Assembly (NCBI RefSeq): GCF_028681615.1
Contig: NZ_JAQUHV010000004.1
Coordinates: forward strand, 124,001-188,000
DNA length: 64,000 nt
Source of the DNA: Sulfuricurvum sp.
GTDB taxonomy: Bacteria; Campylobacterota; Campylobacteria; Campylobacterales; Sulfurimonadaceae
Direction: 5' to 3'
Part shown: positions 44,116-53,571 of the stretch, piece by piece
Layout of the letters: each line of letters begins with the position of its first letter
Position numbering within the stretch: position 1 is the first letter of the stretch
Program-made: the position numbers and the translations under genes
The notes under the pieces: generated by a model
What the model was told of the DNA's origin: nothing
The model's input: the letters and a program-made list of their open reading frames with translations, nothing else
The model's database searches: none

Positions 44116-46254
44116 ATGTCCAAAAAAATTCTATTACACGCTATAGTACTCTCATCACTTACTGCATCCTACGCATCAGATAACAATGCGGAAATCAATG
44201 ATTTTAAATCGCTTTTAGAAAATGTAAGCACTTTGGCAACAAAAAAATCGCTGAATGTGGATTATATGCCCTCTGTTGTCAGTATTGTCGACGCACAAAC
44301 CTACCTCGATGCAGGGATACAAAATGTCGGTGAAGCGTTAGGGATGCTCCCGGGTATCCAAATGCAGCTTAGCCCCATGGGATATAGTATGGCGACGGTC
44401 AGAGGTTTTAAAAACCCGAATGCCTATCTTTCGGATAAAATAAAAATTCTTATCGACGGTGTTGCAATCAACAATGAAGTTTCCGGTTCCGGCGACTTTT
44501 ATATGGACTTCCCTCTCCAGCTTGTCGATCGCATAGAGGTCCTCCGTGGACCGAACTCCACGACCCAAGGTTCCGGCGCGTTTTACGGTACCGTTAACAT
44601 CATTACGAAACTGGGAAATTCGAAAGAAGAAAACAAAATTTTTCTCGGTACCGGCAGCTACAGTACATTGAGCGCCGGAGCAAATATTTATACACTTTCG
44701 AATAATTGGAAACTATTTTCCGATGGCTACGTTACGAGAAACGACAAATCTCTCCCCATCGAAGGTTCTACAACAAAGACGAATGAAGCGATGAGAGATG
44801 TCTCCATCGGATTTAAAGCCGTAAACGGTGATTTTGAGTTCCTTACCCGATATAAACGGAGTGTTTACGGAAACTTTTACGGTTTTGAAGAAGATCCGAA
44901 ACTGATTTGGCTTAGTCCGAATGAGCATATCAACTCATACTTTTTCTCACAAGCCTCGTATAAAGCAAACGTCAATGAAGTTGGAATCGAAACAAAAGTA
45001 AACTTTTCACAAAGGGAACTGAACGAGGGTTCTTTTATTGCCGAGAAAGCAGTGACAGCCAGCAGATTCGCTGCAGTAGGTGTCACGAATATGCAAGAGG
45101 GCTTTTACTTCACCGAAAAACTCAGAGAACAAAACTTTGAAGCAGAAACCATCTTTACCCTTCCAAAAATAAACTCGAATGAGATCATAGCCGGTGTCGG
45201 AGCCCGGTATGTGAGAATACCGCAAGATGACTATTATAACAGTGTTGAAAATGCCATTACCCAAAACCTCTCTACGATCCTATCAAGTACGAATTACAAC
45301 TCATTCCGTTATAGAGCCTCAAGAGAACCCGCATTTTGGGCAAATCCGACCACGAATTTCATCCGAGCCAATCAAACCCGAACGATCGGATATGGCTATA
45401 TTCAGGATTTAATCTCGCTTACTCCGAAAGTGGATGTCATTTTGGGTGCACGTGTTGATGACTATTCCGATATTGGTACAAAATTAAGCCAAAGAGCCGC
45501 CGTTGTATATCGGGCAGATGACAAAACAATCTTTAAACTCCTTTACGGTTCTGCATTTCGCGCTCCGACCTTTACCGAAGCCTATGCCAACGGGCATATC
45601 AACTACCGTGCCGGAACCGAAAACATCAAACCTGAAGAGACCGATACGTATGAAGCTGTCGCACTCTATACACCGGATTTTAATAATAAATTCTCACTCG
45701 ATTTCTTCTACTCGAACCTTAAAAATGTTATTGATTTGGAAGAGTTCTCCAATACGATTCCGGGATACCAAAATTACAACGATAGAAGAAGCAAAGGGAT
45801 TGAGTTTGAATACAGCTTTCAGTCAAAACCCAACCATAATTTTTATTTCAATGCTTCCTACATCGAGACAGGATATACCGTCCCTCCGGAAAACGATTAC
45901 CCCGTTTCAGTGAATCAATCCATGCCAGATATTTCCAAAGTCATGTTGAAAGCTATGTATGTCTATCGACCGATCGACAGCCTCTCTTTCGGTACGACTT
46001 GGCAGTATTATTCTCAAACAACCCAATCACAACTGGGATGGATTGTAGAGGACGGCGTGGATACGACCGTTCATCAGCAACATATCGTTGATGAAACACT
46101 CACCTATAAATTTTCGGCATCCAGCGAAATGCGGGCAACCGTCAAGAACATATTCAACGAAGATATCAGACAACCAAGCTATTACTATAATACAGACGGC
46201 GGGATCAAAAGAGAAGGCCGAAACTATCTTTTTAGCTACGTGCAACGGTTTTAA
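44116..46254 (+). CDS. TonB-dependent outer-membrane receptor
   Basis: A 712-residue receptor with a signal peptide (1-21) and a plug domain (about 35-165, with VVSIVDAQTYLDAG, GEALGMLPGIQ, TVRGFK and RIEVLRGPNS). A 22-strand-type barrel ends in SYVQRF with the terminal Phe. Ligand is unknown; siderophore, vitamin or other metal complexes are all possible, and the barrel shows no diagnostic motif. The ATG at 44116 is chosen over an upstream GTG at 44107 because AAAAGG is at suitable distance. It is divergent from the YfiR-like/GGDEF pair, which suggests shared function. Confidence 0.92.
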   Translation: MSKKILLHAIVLSSLTASYASDNNAEINDFKSLLENVSTLATKKSLNVDYMPSVVSIVDAQTYLDAGIQNVGEALGMLPGIQMQLSPMGYSMATVRGFKNPNAYLSDKIKILIDGVAINNEVSGSGDFYMDFPLQLVDRIEVLRGPNSTTQGSGAFYGTVNIITKLGNSKEENKIFLGTGSYSTLSAGANIYTLSNNWKLFSDGYVTRNDKSLPIEGSTTKTNEAMRDVSIGFKAVNGDFEFLTRYKRSVYGNFYGFEEDPKLIWLSPNEHINSYFFSQASYKANVNEVGIETKVNFSQRELNEGSFIAEKAVTASRFAAVGVTNMQEGFYFTEKLREQNFEAETIFTLPKINSNEIIAGVGARYVRIPQDDYYNSVENAITQNLSTILSSTNYNSFRYRASREPAFWANPTTNFIRANQTRTIGYGYIQDLISLTPKVDVILGARVDDYSDIGTKLSQRAAVVYRADDKTIFKLLYGSAFRAPTFTEAYANGHINYRAGTENIKPEETDTYEAVALYTPDFNNKFSLDFFYSNLKNVIDLEEFSNTIPGYQNYNDRRSKGIEFEYSFQSKPNHNFYFNASYIETGYTVPPENDYPVSVNQSMPDISKVMLKAMYVYRPIDSLSFGTTWQYYSQTTQSQLGWIVEDGVDTTVHQQHIVDETLTYKFSASSEMRATVKNIFNEDIRQPSYYYNTDGGIKREGRNYLFSYVQRF

Positions 46255-46292
46255 TTTCGATGTAATTTATCCTGCTTGAAAGTCTCACTCGA

Positions 46293-46298
46293 TATACT
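46293..46298 (+). promoter_or_regulatory. -10 box for pgeF, probable leaderless mRNA
   Basis: TATACT ends 6 bases before the ATG at 46305. No ribosome binding site precedes the ATG. Confidence 0.4.
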
Positions 46299-46304
46299 CT
46301 TTGA

Positions 46305-47054
46305 ATGAAAACAATCGAGTCAAACCTTTTATCCGCTTTTACCGCTATTTCCGCCTGTTTTACGACACGTCACGGCGGAGTTTCCCAAAACCCCTATAGT
46401 GATGCAAACCTCGCGTTTCATGTCGGAGACAACCCGATTGATGTCTTGGCAAACCATGATTTACTCGCGCACCGATTAGGCTATGATCGACAATCTCTGA
46501 TCCATATGCGCCAAATCCATTCCGATCGGATCACCATTATCGATGAGACCTACACTTTTGATACGCCGCCCGAATGCGATGCATTGATAACCGACCGTCC
46601 CAATATCCCTTTAATGGTAATGAGTGCCGATTGTACCCCTATCCTCCTCTACGATCCGGTTCATCAAGCGATCGGTGCCGTTCATGCCGGACGCGCAGGG
46701 GCACTCAATGAAATCGTTCCAAAAACCATTGAATCCATGAGAGAAACCTTCGGTTCAATGCCTGATGAGATTTATGCCGTTTTAGGCCCCTCCATCAGCG
46801 GCTGTTGTTATGCAATCAATTCCGCTATTGCAGAGGAAACAGTTTCAAAAGGATATCCGGAAGCACTCCGGTATGAAAACGAAAAAATCTTTTTGGATGT
46901 CAATACAATCCTCCTAACCCAATTGAATCGGTTGGGGATGAAAAATGTAGAAGTGATAGAGGAATGCACATCCTGCCTAAATGACCGATATTTTTCCTAT
47001 CGGGCAGATCAACAGCATACGGGGCGTATTGCCGGAGTGATTATTCTCCGATAA
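46305..47054 (+). CDS. pgeF: PgeF/YfiH multi-copper-type peptidoglycan editing factor
   Basis: A 249-residue protein of the former DUF152 (YfiH, laccase-domain) family. In E. coli it is reported to remove wrongly added amino acids from UDP-MurNAc; related proteins show purine nucleoside phosphorylase activity. The zinc ligands are visible as His72 (RQIHSDR), Cys110 (ADCTPIL) and His127 (AVHAGRAG), with the FTTRHGGVS opening and LGPSISGCCY. Its 3' end overlaps dxs by 14 bases in convergent orientation. Confidence 0.92.
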   Translation: MKTIESNLLSAFTAISACFTTRHGGVSQNPYSDANLAFHVGDNPIDVLANHDLLAHRLGYDRQSLIHMRQIHSDRITIIDETYTFDTPPECDALITDRPNIPLMVMSADCTPILLYDPVHQAIGAVHAGRAGALNEIVPKTIESMRETFGSMPDEIYAVLGPSISGCCYAINSAIAEETVSKGYPEALRYENEKIFLDVNTILLTQLNRLGMKNVEVIEECTSCLNDRYFSYRADQQHTGRIAGVIILR

Positions 47055-48858
47055 CCCGTTCTGCCAACTGAGAGGGCAGGAGCCCAAGCGACTCTTCAAC
47101 AAGCTTGGTATTGCCGTGCTTGATAAATTCGTCCCCATATTCGAAACTGACCACCTGCACATCGGTGATTTTCGCTTCCGACAGCCATTCAAGCAAAGCA
47201 CTTCCGACACCGCCCATACGTGCCGAGTCACTGAACACATACCATTCTTTATACTTTTGCGCCATTTGTGCCAACATAGTAGTATCTAGAGGTTTTACAA
47301 AACGCAAATCCAGTAAGGAAGGCTGATCCTCCATAAATTCCATCGTTTGCGCTGCACGGCCCACACCGCTGCCGTATCCGATAAACAATCGGTTTGAATC
47401 ATTGGAAATGAGCAATTGCGATTTTCCGGTCTCATACGGGACTGATTTCGGAAGTTCGGCTTCCACAAATGAGCCTCTCGGATAGCGGATAGCACAAGGT
47501 CGATCATATCCGACTACATAGTCAATAAGATGATAAAAGGATTTCTCATCACGCGGTGCGCACAGTGTCATATTGGGAATTAACCGTAAAAAGCTAATAT
47601 CGAAAGCTCCCTGATGGGTTTCACCGTCTTCACCGACGATTCCCGCCCGATCCATCGCAAATACCACCGGTAAATCCATCAAGCAGACGTCATGGATGAC
47701 TTGATCGTATCCGCGCTGCATAAAAGTAGAATAAATCGTACAAAACGGTTTAAATCCCTCTTTCGCCAAAGCCGCCATCGACGTCACGGCATGCTGCTCG
47801 GCAATGGCTACATCCCAAAAACGATCCGGGAATTTTTCCATAAGCTGTGTTAATCCCGTACCACTGGGCATAGCAGCGGTAACCCCTACGATCTTATCAT
47901 TCTTAAGTGCCTGTTCCATCAAGGCATCTGCATAAATCTGGGTAGCACTTTTCGTTGAACTTTTTGCATTTGCGGTTCCGCTTTTCAAATCAAACGGTGA
48001 AACCCCATGCCATTTTTCGTGTTTCCCCTCGGCTATTTCATACCCTTTGCCTTTAATCGTCTGGATATGGACCAAGACAGGCTTGCCCATCGCTTTTGCC
48101 ATGCTCAAAATTTCAATCAACGATTTCAAATCATGCCCATCTACCGGACCGATATATTCTATCCCCATCTCTTCAAACAAAATCCCCGGAGTGATGAGTT
48201 TAAACGATTCTTCAAACCGTTTCGCAAGATAATGGGCCCCTTCGCCGAAATTATCAACGAACTGCTCCGTTTTCTTTTTAAAACGCTGATAAAAAGGACT
48301 GGCCATCGCAGAACTGAGCATTCGGCTGATTGCTCCGATCGGTTTAGCGATACTCATTTCATTGTCGTTAAGGATAATCACCATCGGATATTTGCGATCA
48401 CCCAACTCATTAAGCGCTTCATACGCCATCCCGGCTGACATCGCCCCATCTCCAATCACGACAACGGGAATACGGCTCTCCTGCTCATTTTTCAAAGCGA
48501 TTGCTTTTGCGGCACCGACACCGAGCGAAATAGAGGTTGAACTGTGCCCGGCTACAAAATAGTCGCTCTCAGATTCTGAGGGCTTTGTATACCCGCTTAA
48601 TCCATTGAACTGACGAAGGGTTGCGAATTCATCCCATCTGTCGGTCAAAAGTTTGTGCGCATACGATTGGTGAGAGACGTCAAAGATAAAAGGGTCTTTT
48701 GTGGAATCAAATACTTTGTGCATCGCAACAATGATCTCAGTTGCTCCCAAAGTCGAGCTTAGATGCCCGCCGTTTGTGCTTACCACTTCCAAAATACGAT
48801 CCCGTATCTTTTGGGATAACGCTTCAAGTTCGGGCAAAGTAAAATTTTTGATATTCAT
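47041..48858 (-). CDS. dxs: 1-deoxy-D-xylulose-5-phosphate synthase
   Basis: A 605-residue thiamine-diphosphate enzyme that condenses pyruvate and glyceraldehyde 3-phosphate for isoprenoid synthesis. The ThDP motif GDGAMSAGMAYEALN...NDNEMSI is intact, as are the N-terminal HLSSTLGA and FDVSHQSYAHK segments and the AIAEQHAVT of the pyrimidine domain. The frame starts at 48891, but the ATG at 48858 matches the family N-terminus. AGGAC lies about 12 bases upstream, a little far. It is last in the rplY-to-dxs order but may have its own promoter. Confidence 0.95.
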   Translation of the reverse strand: MNIKNFTLPELEALSQKIRDRILEVVSTNGGHLSSTLGATEIIVAMHKVFDSTKDPFIFDVSHQSYAHKLLTDRWDEFATLRQFNGLSGYTKPSESESDYFVAGHSSTSISLGVGAAKAIALKNEQESRIPVVVIGDGAMSAGMAYEALNELGDRKYPMVIILNDNEMSIAKPIGAISRMLSSAMASPFYQRFKKKTEQFVDNFGEGAHYLAKRFEESFKLITPGILFEEMGIEYIGPVDGHDLKSLIEILSMAKAMGKPVLVHIQTIKGKGYEIAEGKHEKWHGVSPFDLKSGTANAKSSTKSATQIYADALMEQALKNDKIVGVTAAMPSGTGLTQLMEKFPDRFWDVAIAEQHAVTSMAALAKEGFKPFCTIYSTFMQRGYDQVIHDVCLMDLPVVFAMDRAGIVGEDGETHQGAFDISFLRLIPNMTLCAPRDEKSFYHLIDYVVGYDRPCAIRYPRGSFVEAELPKSVPYETGKSQLLISNDSNRLFIGYGSGVGRAAQTMEFMEDQPSLLDLRFVKPLDTTMLAQMAQKYKEWYVFSDSARMGGVGSALLEWLSEAKITDVQVVSFEYGDEFIKHGNTKLVEESLGLLPSQLAERVIGE

Positions 48859-48904
48859 CGTCTGGCACTGTCCTAACATTGTATCTAACACTAAAAGTAA
48901 TTCT

Positions 48905-48910
48905 ATTATA
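48905..48910 (-). promoter_or_regulatory. -10 box for dxs
   Basis: TATAAT on the minus strand sits 46 bases before the dxs start, in the gap after the fliH stop. No clear -35 is seen. It would allow expression independent of the flagellar genes. Confidence 0.4.
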
Positions 48911-48934
48911 AAGGTGAACCCTCAGCAAACTGCT

Positions 48935-49702
48935 TTAGGATTCGAGTAAAAGTGATCGCTTAAGTCTCTCGTAACGCTTTTTGATCTCAGAATCGATATT
49001 CCCGGCATCACTGATCGCAACAACTCCGCCTGGACTGATCGCACGATCAGACAATACCTCTACATGGGATAAAGAACCCACTTTTTCCGATATAAATCCA
49101 TGATCGGCAGGGTTAACCCGAAGAGTGATTTTGGAAGCGTCTTTGAGCTCTTCAATCAAATCACCTGAAAGTTTGGCCGCGATTTTGGAACTGTTGTCAT
49201 GCGTTTCGATACCGATCACCTCTTTCGCAATCTCTAATGCCGTATGGGTCAACTCTTTTTGGATCGATACCAATGCCGTTACAAATTCAGCAGCCGCATT
49301 TTCAAGCGTTTTAACCGATTGGGCGAGTTGATCGTGCGATTGTGCATTCTGTCCTGCACGCTGCGCTTGTTCTTGAGCGATTCCGGCTGCCACACCCTCT
49401 TCATATCCGGCTTTTTTAGCCTCCTCAAGAGCCTGAGCATGCTCTTCTTGCATCGCTTCGAGACGCATTTGCATTTTTATCACATTGGAGCTCATCTCGT
49501 CCGCTTTTTTCATAAGCGATTCGATTAATTCATCTTTGGGAGTGGCTAAGCTCTCTTTACGGCGTTCTACGACACCCTCATGGGCACCAAGCTCTTCTCG
49601 CGCCTCTCCGATACTGGCCCCCGACAAAGAGGAGAGAATTTTAAATTGGTATTTGCTGATGTTATGTGCACCGGAACGATCCTGTTGAATAACCACATCC
49701 AT
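48935..49702 (-). CDS. fliH: FliH, flagellar export stator protein
   Basis: The 255-residue cytoplasmic protein of the flagellar type III export apparatus holds the FliI ATPase and connects it to the C-ring. The long central coiled coil with small-residue repeats (about 70-125: MRLEAMQEEHAQALEEAKKAG) and the C-terminal FliH/HrpE domain (EIAKEVIGIE, then LRVNPADHGFI) are visible. It is 5 bases after fliG in the fliF-fliG-fliH run. FliI is not in the window. Confidence 0.93.
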   Translation of the reverse strand: MDVVIQQDRSGAHNISKYQFKILSSLSGASIGEAREELGAHEGVVERRKESLATPKDELIESLMKKADEMSSNVIKMQMRLEAMQEEHAQALEEAKKAGYEEGVAAGIAQEQAQRAGQNAQSHDQLAQSVKTLENAAAEFVTALVSIQKELTHTALEIAKEVIGIETHDNSSKIAAKLSGDLIEELKDASKITLRVNPADHGFISEKVGSLSHVEVLSDRAISPGGVVAISDAGNIDSEIKKRYERLKRSLLLES

Positions 49703-49707
49703 CTACG

Positions 49708-50733
49708 TTACTCCACCAGCTCTTCAGATTCACCCAATTGCAGTACACCCTGTTCTGCCAATGCCTGAACGGCATCAACGATTTTACGCTGAGCACCTTC
49801 CACCTCTTTGACTTTGACGGCACCCAAAAATTGCATCTCTTCGATAAAGGAGTCTTTCGCACGTTGCGACATATTGGCATAAAATTTCTCTTTGAGTTCA
49901 TCGGCAGAACTTTTAAGCGCCAGCATAAGATCGTTTTTATCGACCGATTTGAGAATCTCACGCACACTGTTTCCGTCAAGATCCACGATGTCTTCAAACG
50001 TAAACATCATCTCTTTAATCGACGCCGCAAGCTCTTGGTCAAGCTGCTCGATTTGTGAGAGTGTCGCTTTCGATGCTTTCGATCCCAAACGGTTGAAGAC
50101 GTCGGCAACGGCGCGAGGTCCGCCCACTTCCACTTTGTAGCTTGCCAACGATTCGAGTTTGGACTCCAATACTGCGCTGACCCGCTTAATGATGGACGGT
50201 GAAATATCACCCAGTTTTGCCATCCTCATCGCTACTTCCGCACGAAGATCATCCGAGAAAATATACAAAGTCTCTGCCGCTGCGGAAGGGTCCATATGGG
50301 CAAGAATAAGGGCGATTGTCTGTGGGTGCTCCGTCATAATGAAGTCTGCCAATTGCTGAGGCTTGATCTTAGACAAATAGGCAAAGTTTTGGGTATTTTG
50401 CATTGTCTTACTCAGACGTTCCAACACTTTTTTCGCTTCATCCGGTCCAAGAGCTTTATACAAAATTTCACGCGCGTATTCAAGACCGCCGGTATTTAAG
50501 TACTGATTGGATTGCACGATCGCATAAAATTCTTCCAATACGGCAGCACCCAAATTCTTCTCGATAGAACGGTTGTTTGCAATGTATTTGGATATTTCGG
50601 TAATCGCTTCAACATTCATACGCGCAAAAATAGTAGCGGTAACATCTTCGCCTAATTGGACCAATAAAATCGCAATTTTTTGCGTCATGCTCATTTCATC
50701 GAAATTTGCTTGTTGGGACGGTGTTAAATTCAT
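49708..50733 (-). CDS. fliG: FliG, flagellar motor switch protein
   Basis: A 341-residue C-ring protein that interacts with the stator and sets rotation direction. The N-terminal domain binds FliF. The middle domain has the EHPQ motif (TEHPQTIALILAHM) that contacts FliM. The C-terminal domain carries the charged torque helix (MMFTFEDIVDLD, then LMLALKSSADELK). CheY, which acts through FliM on this protein, is encoded at 29.6 kb. Confidence 0.96.
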   Translation of the reverse strand: MNLTPSQQANFDEMSMTQKIAILLVQLGEDVTATIFARMNVEAITEISKYIANNRSIEKNLGAAVLEEFYAIVQSNQYLNTGGLEYAREILYKALGPDEAKKVLERLSKTMQNTQNFAYLSKIKPQQLADFIMTEHPQTIALILAHMDPSAAAETLYIFSDDLRAEVAMRMAKLGDISPSIIKRVSAVLESKLESLASYKVEVGGPRAVADVFNRLGSKASKATLSQIEQLDQELAASIKEMMFTFEDIVDLDGNSVREILKSVDKNDLMLALKSSADELKEKFYANMSQRAKDSFIEEMQFLGAVKVKEVEGAQRKIVDAVQALAEQGVLQLGESEELVE

Positions 50734-50742
50734 ATTTCCCTC

Positions 50743-52464
50743 CTATCGCTTATTCATGTCGCTGGGAATTGATTCTTCATCAATTAGCGTCTGAATAAGC
50801 GAGGCAATTTCTTCCGGATGTTCTTCCGCAATTTCACGTACTTTTTCAAGTAATACATCGTATTTAAGCTCATCTTCGTTGAAACTTTCCCCAAGTCCAA
50901 GCTGACTTTCCACTTTTTTACGCATTTGCTGAACTTTTTCTACCAAGTCTTCATCCTCATCGTCTGCGATTTCCAGATTCGGTTTTTCAAATTCCTCTTC
51001 ATCACGGCTGAATTCAAGCATACGTTCTGCGAACGGAATAATGATTTTTTTGTACGCGATAAACAAAATCACGGCAACAAACAAATATTTGAATAAGGTT
51101 GAGAATGGTGCCAAATACGTATCAATAAATGCCGTTGTCTTAGTTACAGGAGTTTTAGATTCCCCCTCTTTCGTTGTCTGGAATTCAAAATTACGTACAG
51201 TAACGACATCTCCCCGTTTTTCATCTACACCAATCGATTGTTTTACCAATGCATCGATCGCCTGGAGCTGCGTTTCATCCAAAGGGATATATTCTTTCTC
51301 TTCCGTCGGCTGTCCGTCTGATCCTTTTTTAGCCTCGTATTTTCCATCTACCGCAACGGCAGCCGTCATCCGTTTGATACGGGCGAACTCCATTTTTGTT
51401 GTTGAAACCGTTTTTGAAATTTCATAATTGGTAGTTCCGGTTGTTTTTTCGTATTTTTCACCGGTTGCGTTTCCACCCAACCCTTGAACCGGTCCGATGT
51501 TGCTTACAGCTCCCGGAACTCCTCCGACTTGGGCGGAAGCGGGAGTTCCTCCGTCACGTTTCTCTTCACTGGTTTGTTCACTGCGGACGACGCTGTCCGG
51601 ATCAAATTTTTCGGATGTAGAACTTTGCTCTGAAAAATCGTATTCAATCGTTACCTTTGCAACAATACGATCTTTTCCTCCGATAAACGGAGCGAGAACA
51701 TTCAGAATTTTTTCTTCCTGTTTTTTCTCTTCTTTGGTTTTAAACTGCTGCTGCATGGAAGAGAGTTCGCCCATAGCCGATGCCGCATCATCATCTCCAA
51801 GTGTCTCTCCGTCCGAATCGATCAAAGCGACATTCTCAGGAGTCAGTTTCGGAACTGCCGAAGCGACTAGCTTTTTAATCCCGCGGATTTGCTTCGGTAA
51901 AAGTTTTTGATCTGCTTTCAGCTGGACCATAACGGATGCTGATGGGGGAACGGCTTCCGATACGAAAAGGGTCTCTTTCGGCAAGGCAAGAGAGACACTC
52001 GATTTTTCAACCGGTGCCAATGAATCAATCGAACGGGCAAGTTCACCTTCCAACGCACGTCGAAATTTCACCTCTTGGTCAAAATTGGTCGCACCGAACT
52101 CTTGTTTGTCAAAAAGCTCAAAACCGACATGCCCCTCTTTTGGAATCCCCATAGAAGCAATCGTAATACGTTCCTTGTATACAACGTCTTTTGGGACTTC
52201 TATGACATTTTCACGGGGGATTTTATAGGGGATTTTATCTTTTTCGAGTTGTTGCACCACTTGTGCAGCATCTTGAGAGCTTAATGAATCGAAGAGGACT
52301 TGATAGCCTCCGTTCTCGCCGCTTCCACCATCGGAGGTGTATACGACCAAAAAGACTAAAAATGCCACTATTCCTGCAACTGCCGCACCGATAATAGTTT
52401 TTTGTGCTTGATTAAGCTTTCCGAAAAAAACAACAAGTTGCGAGAAAAGGGCCTTAAAATCCAT
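50743..52464 (-). CDS. fliF: FliF, flagellar MS-ring protein
   Basis: The 573-residue membrane-ring protein is the base on which the flagellum assembles. Two membrane helices (about 22-44 and 440-460) flank the periplasmic ring-building domains (about 50-300), followed by a low-complexity Gly-rich stretch (about 300-330). The cytoplasmic C-terminus that binds FliG follows. The N-terminal YQVLFDSLSSQDAAQVVQQL and RALEGELARSIDSL are family signatures. It ends 9 bases before fliG. Confidence 0.95.
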   Translation of the reverse strand: MDFKALFSQLVVFFGKLNQAQKTIIGAAVAGIVAFLVFLVVYTSDGGSGENGGYQVLFDSLSSQDAAQVVQQLEKDKIPYKIPRENVIEVPKDVVYKERITIASMGIPKEGHVGFELFDKQEFGATNFDQEVKFRRALEGELARSIDSLAPVEKSSVSLALPKETLFVSEAVPPSASVMVQLKADQKLLPKQIRGIKKLVASAVPKLTPENVALIDSDGETLGDDDAASAMGELSSMQQQFKTKEEKKQEEKILNVLAPFIGGKDRIVAKVTIEYDFSEQSSTSEKFDPDSVVRSEQTSEEKRDGGTPASAQVGGVPGAVSNIGPVQGLGGNATGEKYEKTTGTTNYEISKTVSTTKMEFARIKRMTAAVAVDGKYEAKKGSDGQPTEEKEYIPLDETQLQAIDALVKQSIGVDEKRGDVVTVRNFEFQTTKEGESKTPVTKTTAFIDTYLAPFSTLFKYLFVAVILFIAYKKIIIPFAERMLEFSRDEEEFEKPNLEIADDEDEDLVEKVQQMRKKVESQLGLGESFNEDELKYDVLLEKVREIAEEHPEEIASLIQTLIDEESIPSDMNKR

Positions 52465-52476
52465 TGTTACCTATTT

Positions 52477-53571
52477 TTATAATAAAGGATCGGTGAGTTC
52501 AAAAAATCGATCATTTTGAATCGATGTTCCGATTGTAACGCGAATCGCATTCAATCCGTAACTGCTTAAATCACGTACAATCATACCCTTTTTTAAGAGT
52601 TCTTGCGCAATTTTTGATGAATTTTTTTCTTCAGGAAGCGATAAAGTGACGAAATTGGTATAACTATCAATCACATCGATCCCCTTGATACGTGCAAACT
52701 CCTCATAACGTTTCATTTGCTCAAAATTATCGGCGATACATGCTTGAACAAAAGCCTCATCTTCCAGAGCAACCGATGCCGCTTCCAGAGAAAGCGTCGT
52801 TATATTAAACGGCGGACGAACTTTATAGAGTGTTTCAATGATAGGTGCCTGAGCGATTCCGTATCCGACACGCATCCCTCCCAAACCGTATGCTTTGGAA
52901 AACGTCCCCAAAAAGAGGACGTTATCAAATTTTTCGATCAAATCGCGCGGTTCTACCGCATATGCCGGATTTTTAAAACGGGCATACTCCATGTATGCAC
53001 CATCCACAATCACCAAAGTATCACTGTCTACTTTTTCAATGAACGAAATCATTTCTTCCGCTTTAAGCCCATCTCCCGTCGGGTTATTAGGGGTACAAAG
53101 GAAAATGATGGATGGCTTATGTTCTTGATAGAGGGCATAAAATTCTTTCATCTTGTGCTCGCGTGATGCAGTACGGATTATCTGTGCTCCGACTTGTTTG
53201 GCGTAAATCTCATACATCGCAAAGGTCACGCTGTTCATCAGTACTTTGCTTCCGGCATGAGCTTTGGCATGGATCGCAAATTCGATCACCTGATCACTGC
53301 CCGCGCCGATAACCAATTCATTGTCTTTAATACCGTATTTATCGGATAAAGCCGTTTTGAGTTTTACCATCGAATCATCCGGGTACAGGGCCATGTTATC
53401 GATAATAGCACGTACTGCATCTTTGACTTTCGGTGAACATCCGAACGGATTTTCATTACTTGCCAATTTAACAATATCTTCCTTGGTAATTCCGTATTCC
53501 CGAACCACTAATTCGATTGGTTTCCCCGCCTCATACGATTTGATATTTTCTAATGCACTGTTAAATTTCAT
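52477..53571 (-). CDS. hisC: Histidinol-phosphate aminotransferase
   Basis: A 364-residue fold-type I PLP enzyme of histidine synthesis that may also serve tyrosine and phenylalanine synthesis. It has ASNENPFG near the N-terminus, CTPNNPTG in the middle, and PLP Lys226 in [16 protein letters not shown]. It overlaps pheA by 4 bases. The position beside pheA suggests a role in aromatic amino-acid transamination. Confidence 0.95.
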   Translation of the reverse strand: MKFNSALENIKSYEAGKPIELVVREYGITKEDIVKLASNENPFGCSPKVKDAVRAIIDNMALYPDDSMVKLKTALSDKYGIKDNELVIGAGSDQVIEFAIHAKAHAGSKVLMNSVTFAMYEIYAKQVGAQIIRTASREHKMKEFYALYQEHKPSIIFLCTPNNPTGDGLKAEEMISFIEKVDSDTLVIVDGAYMEYARFKNPAYAVEPRDLIEKFDNVLFLGTFSKAYGLGGMRVGYGIAQAPIIETLYKVRPPFNITTLSLEAASVALEDEAFVQACIADNFEQMKRYEEFARIKGIDVIDSYTNFVTLSLPEEKNSSKIAQELLKKGMIVRDLSSYGLNAIRVTIGTSIQNDRFFELTDPLL

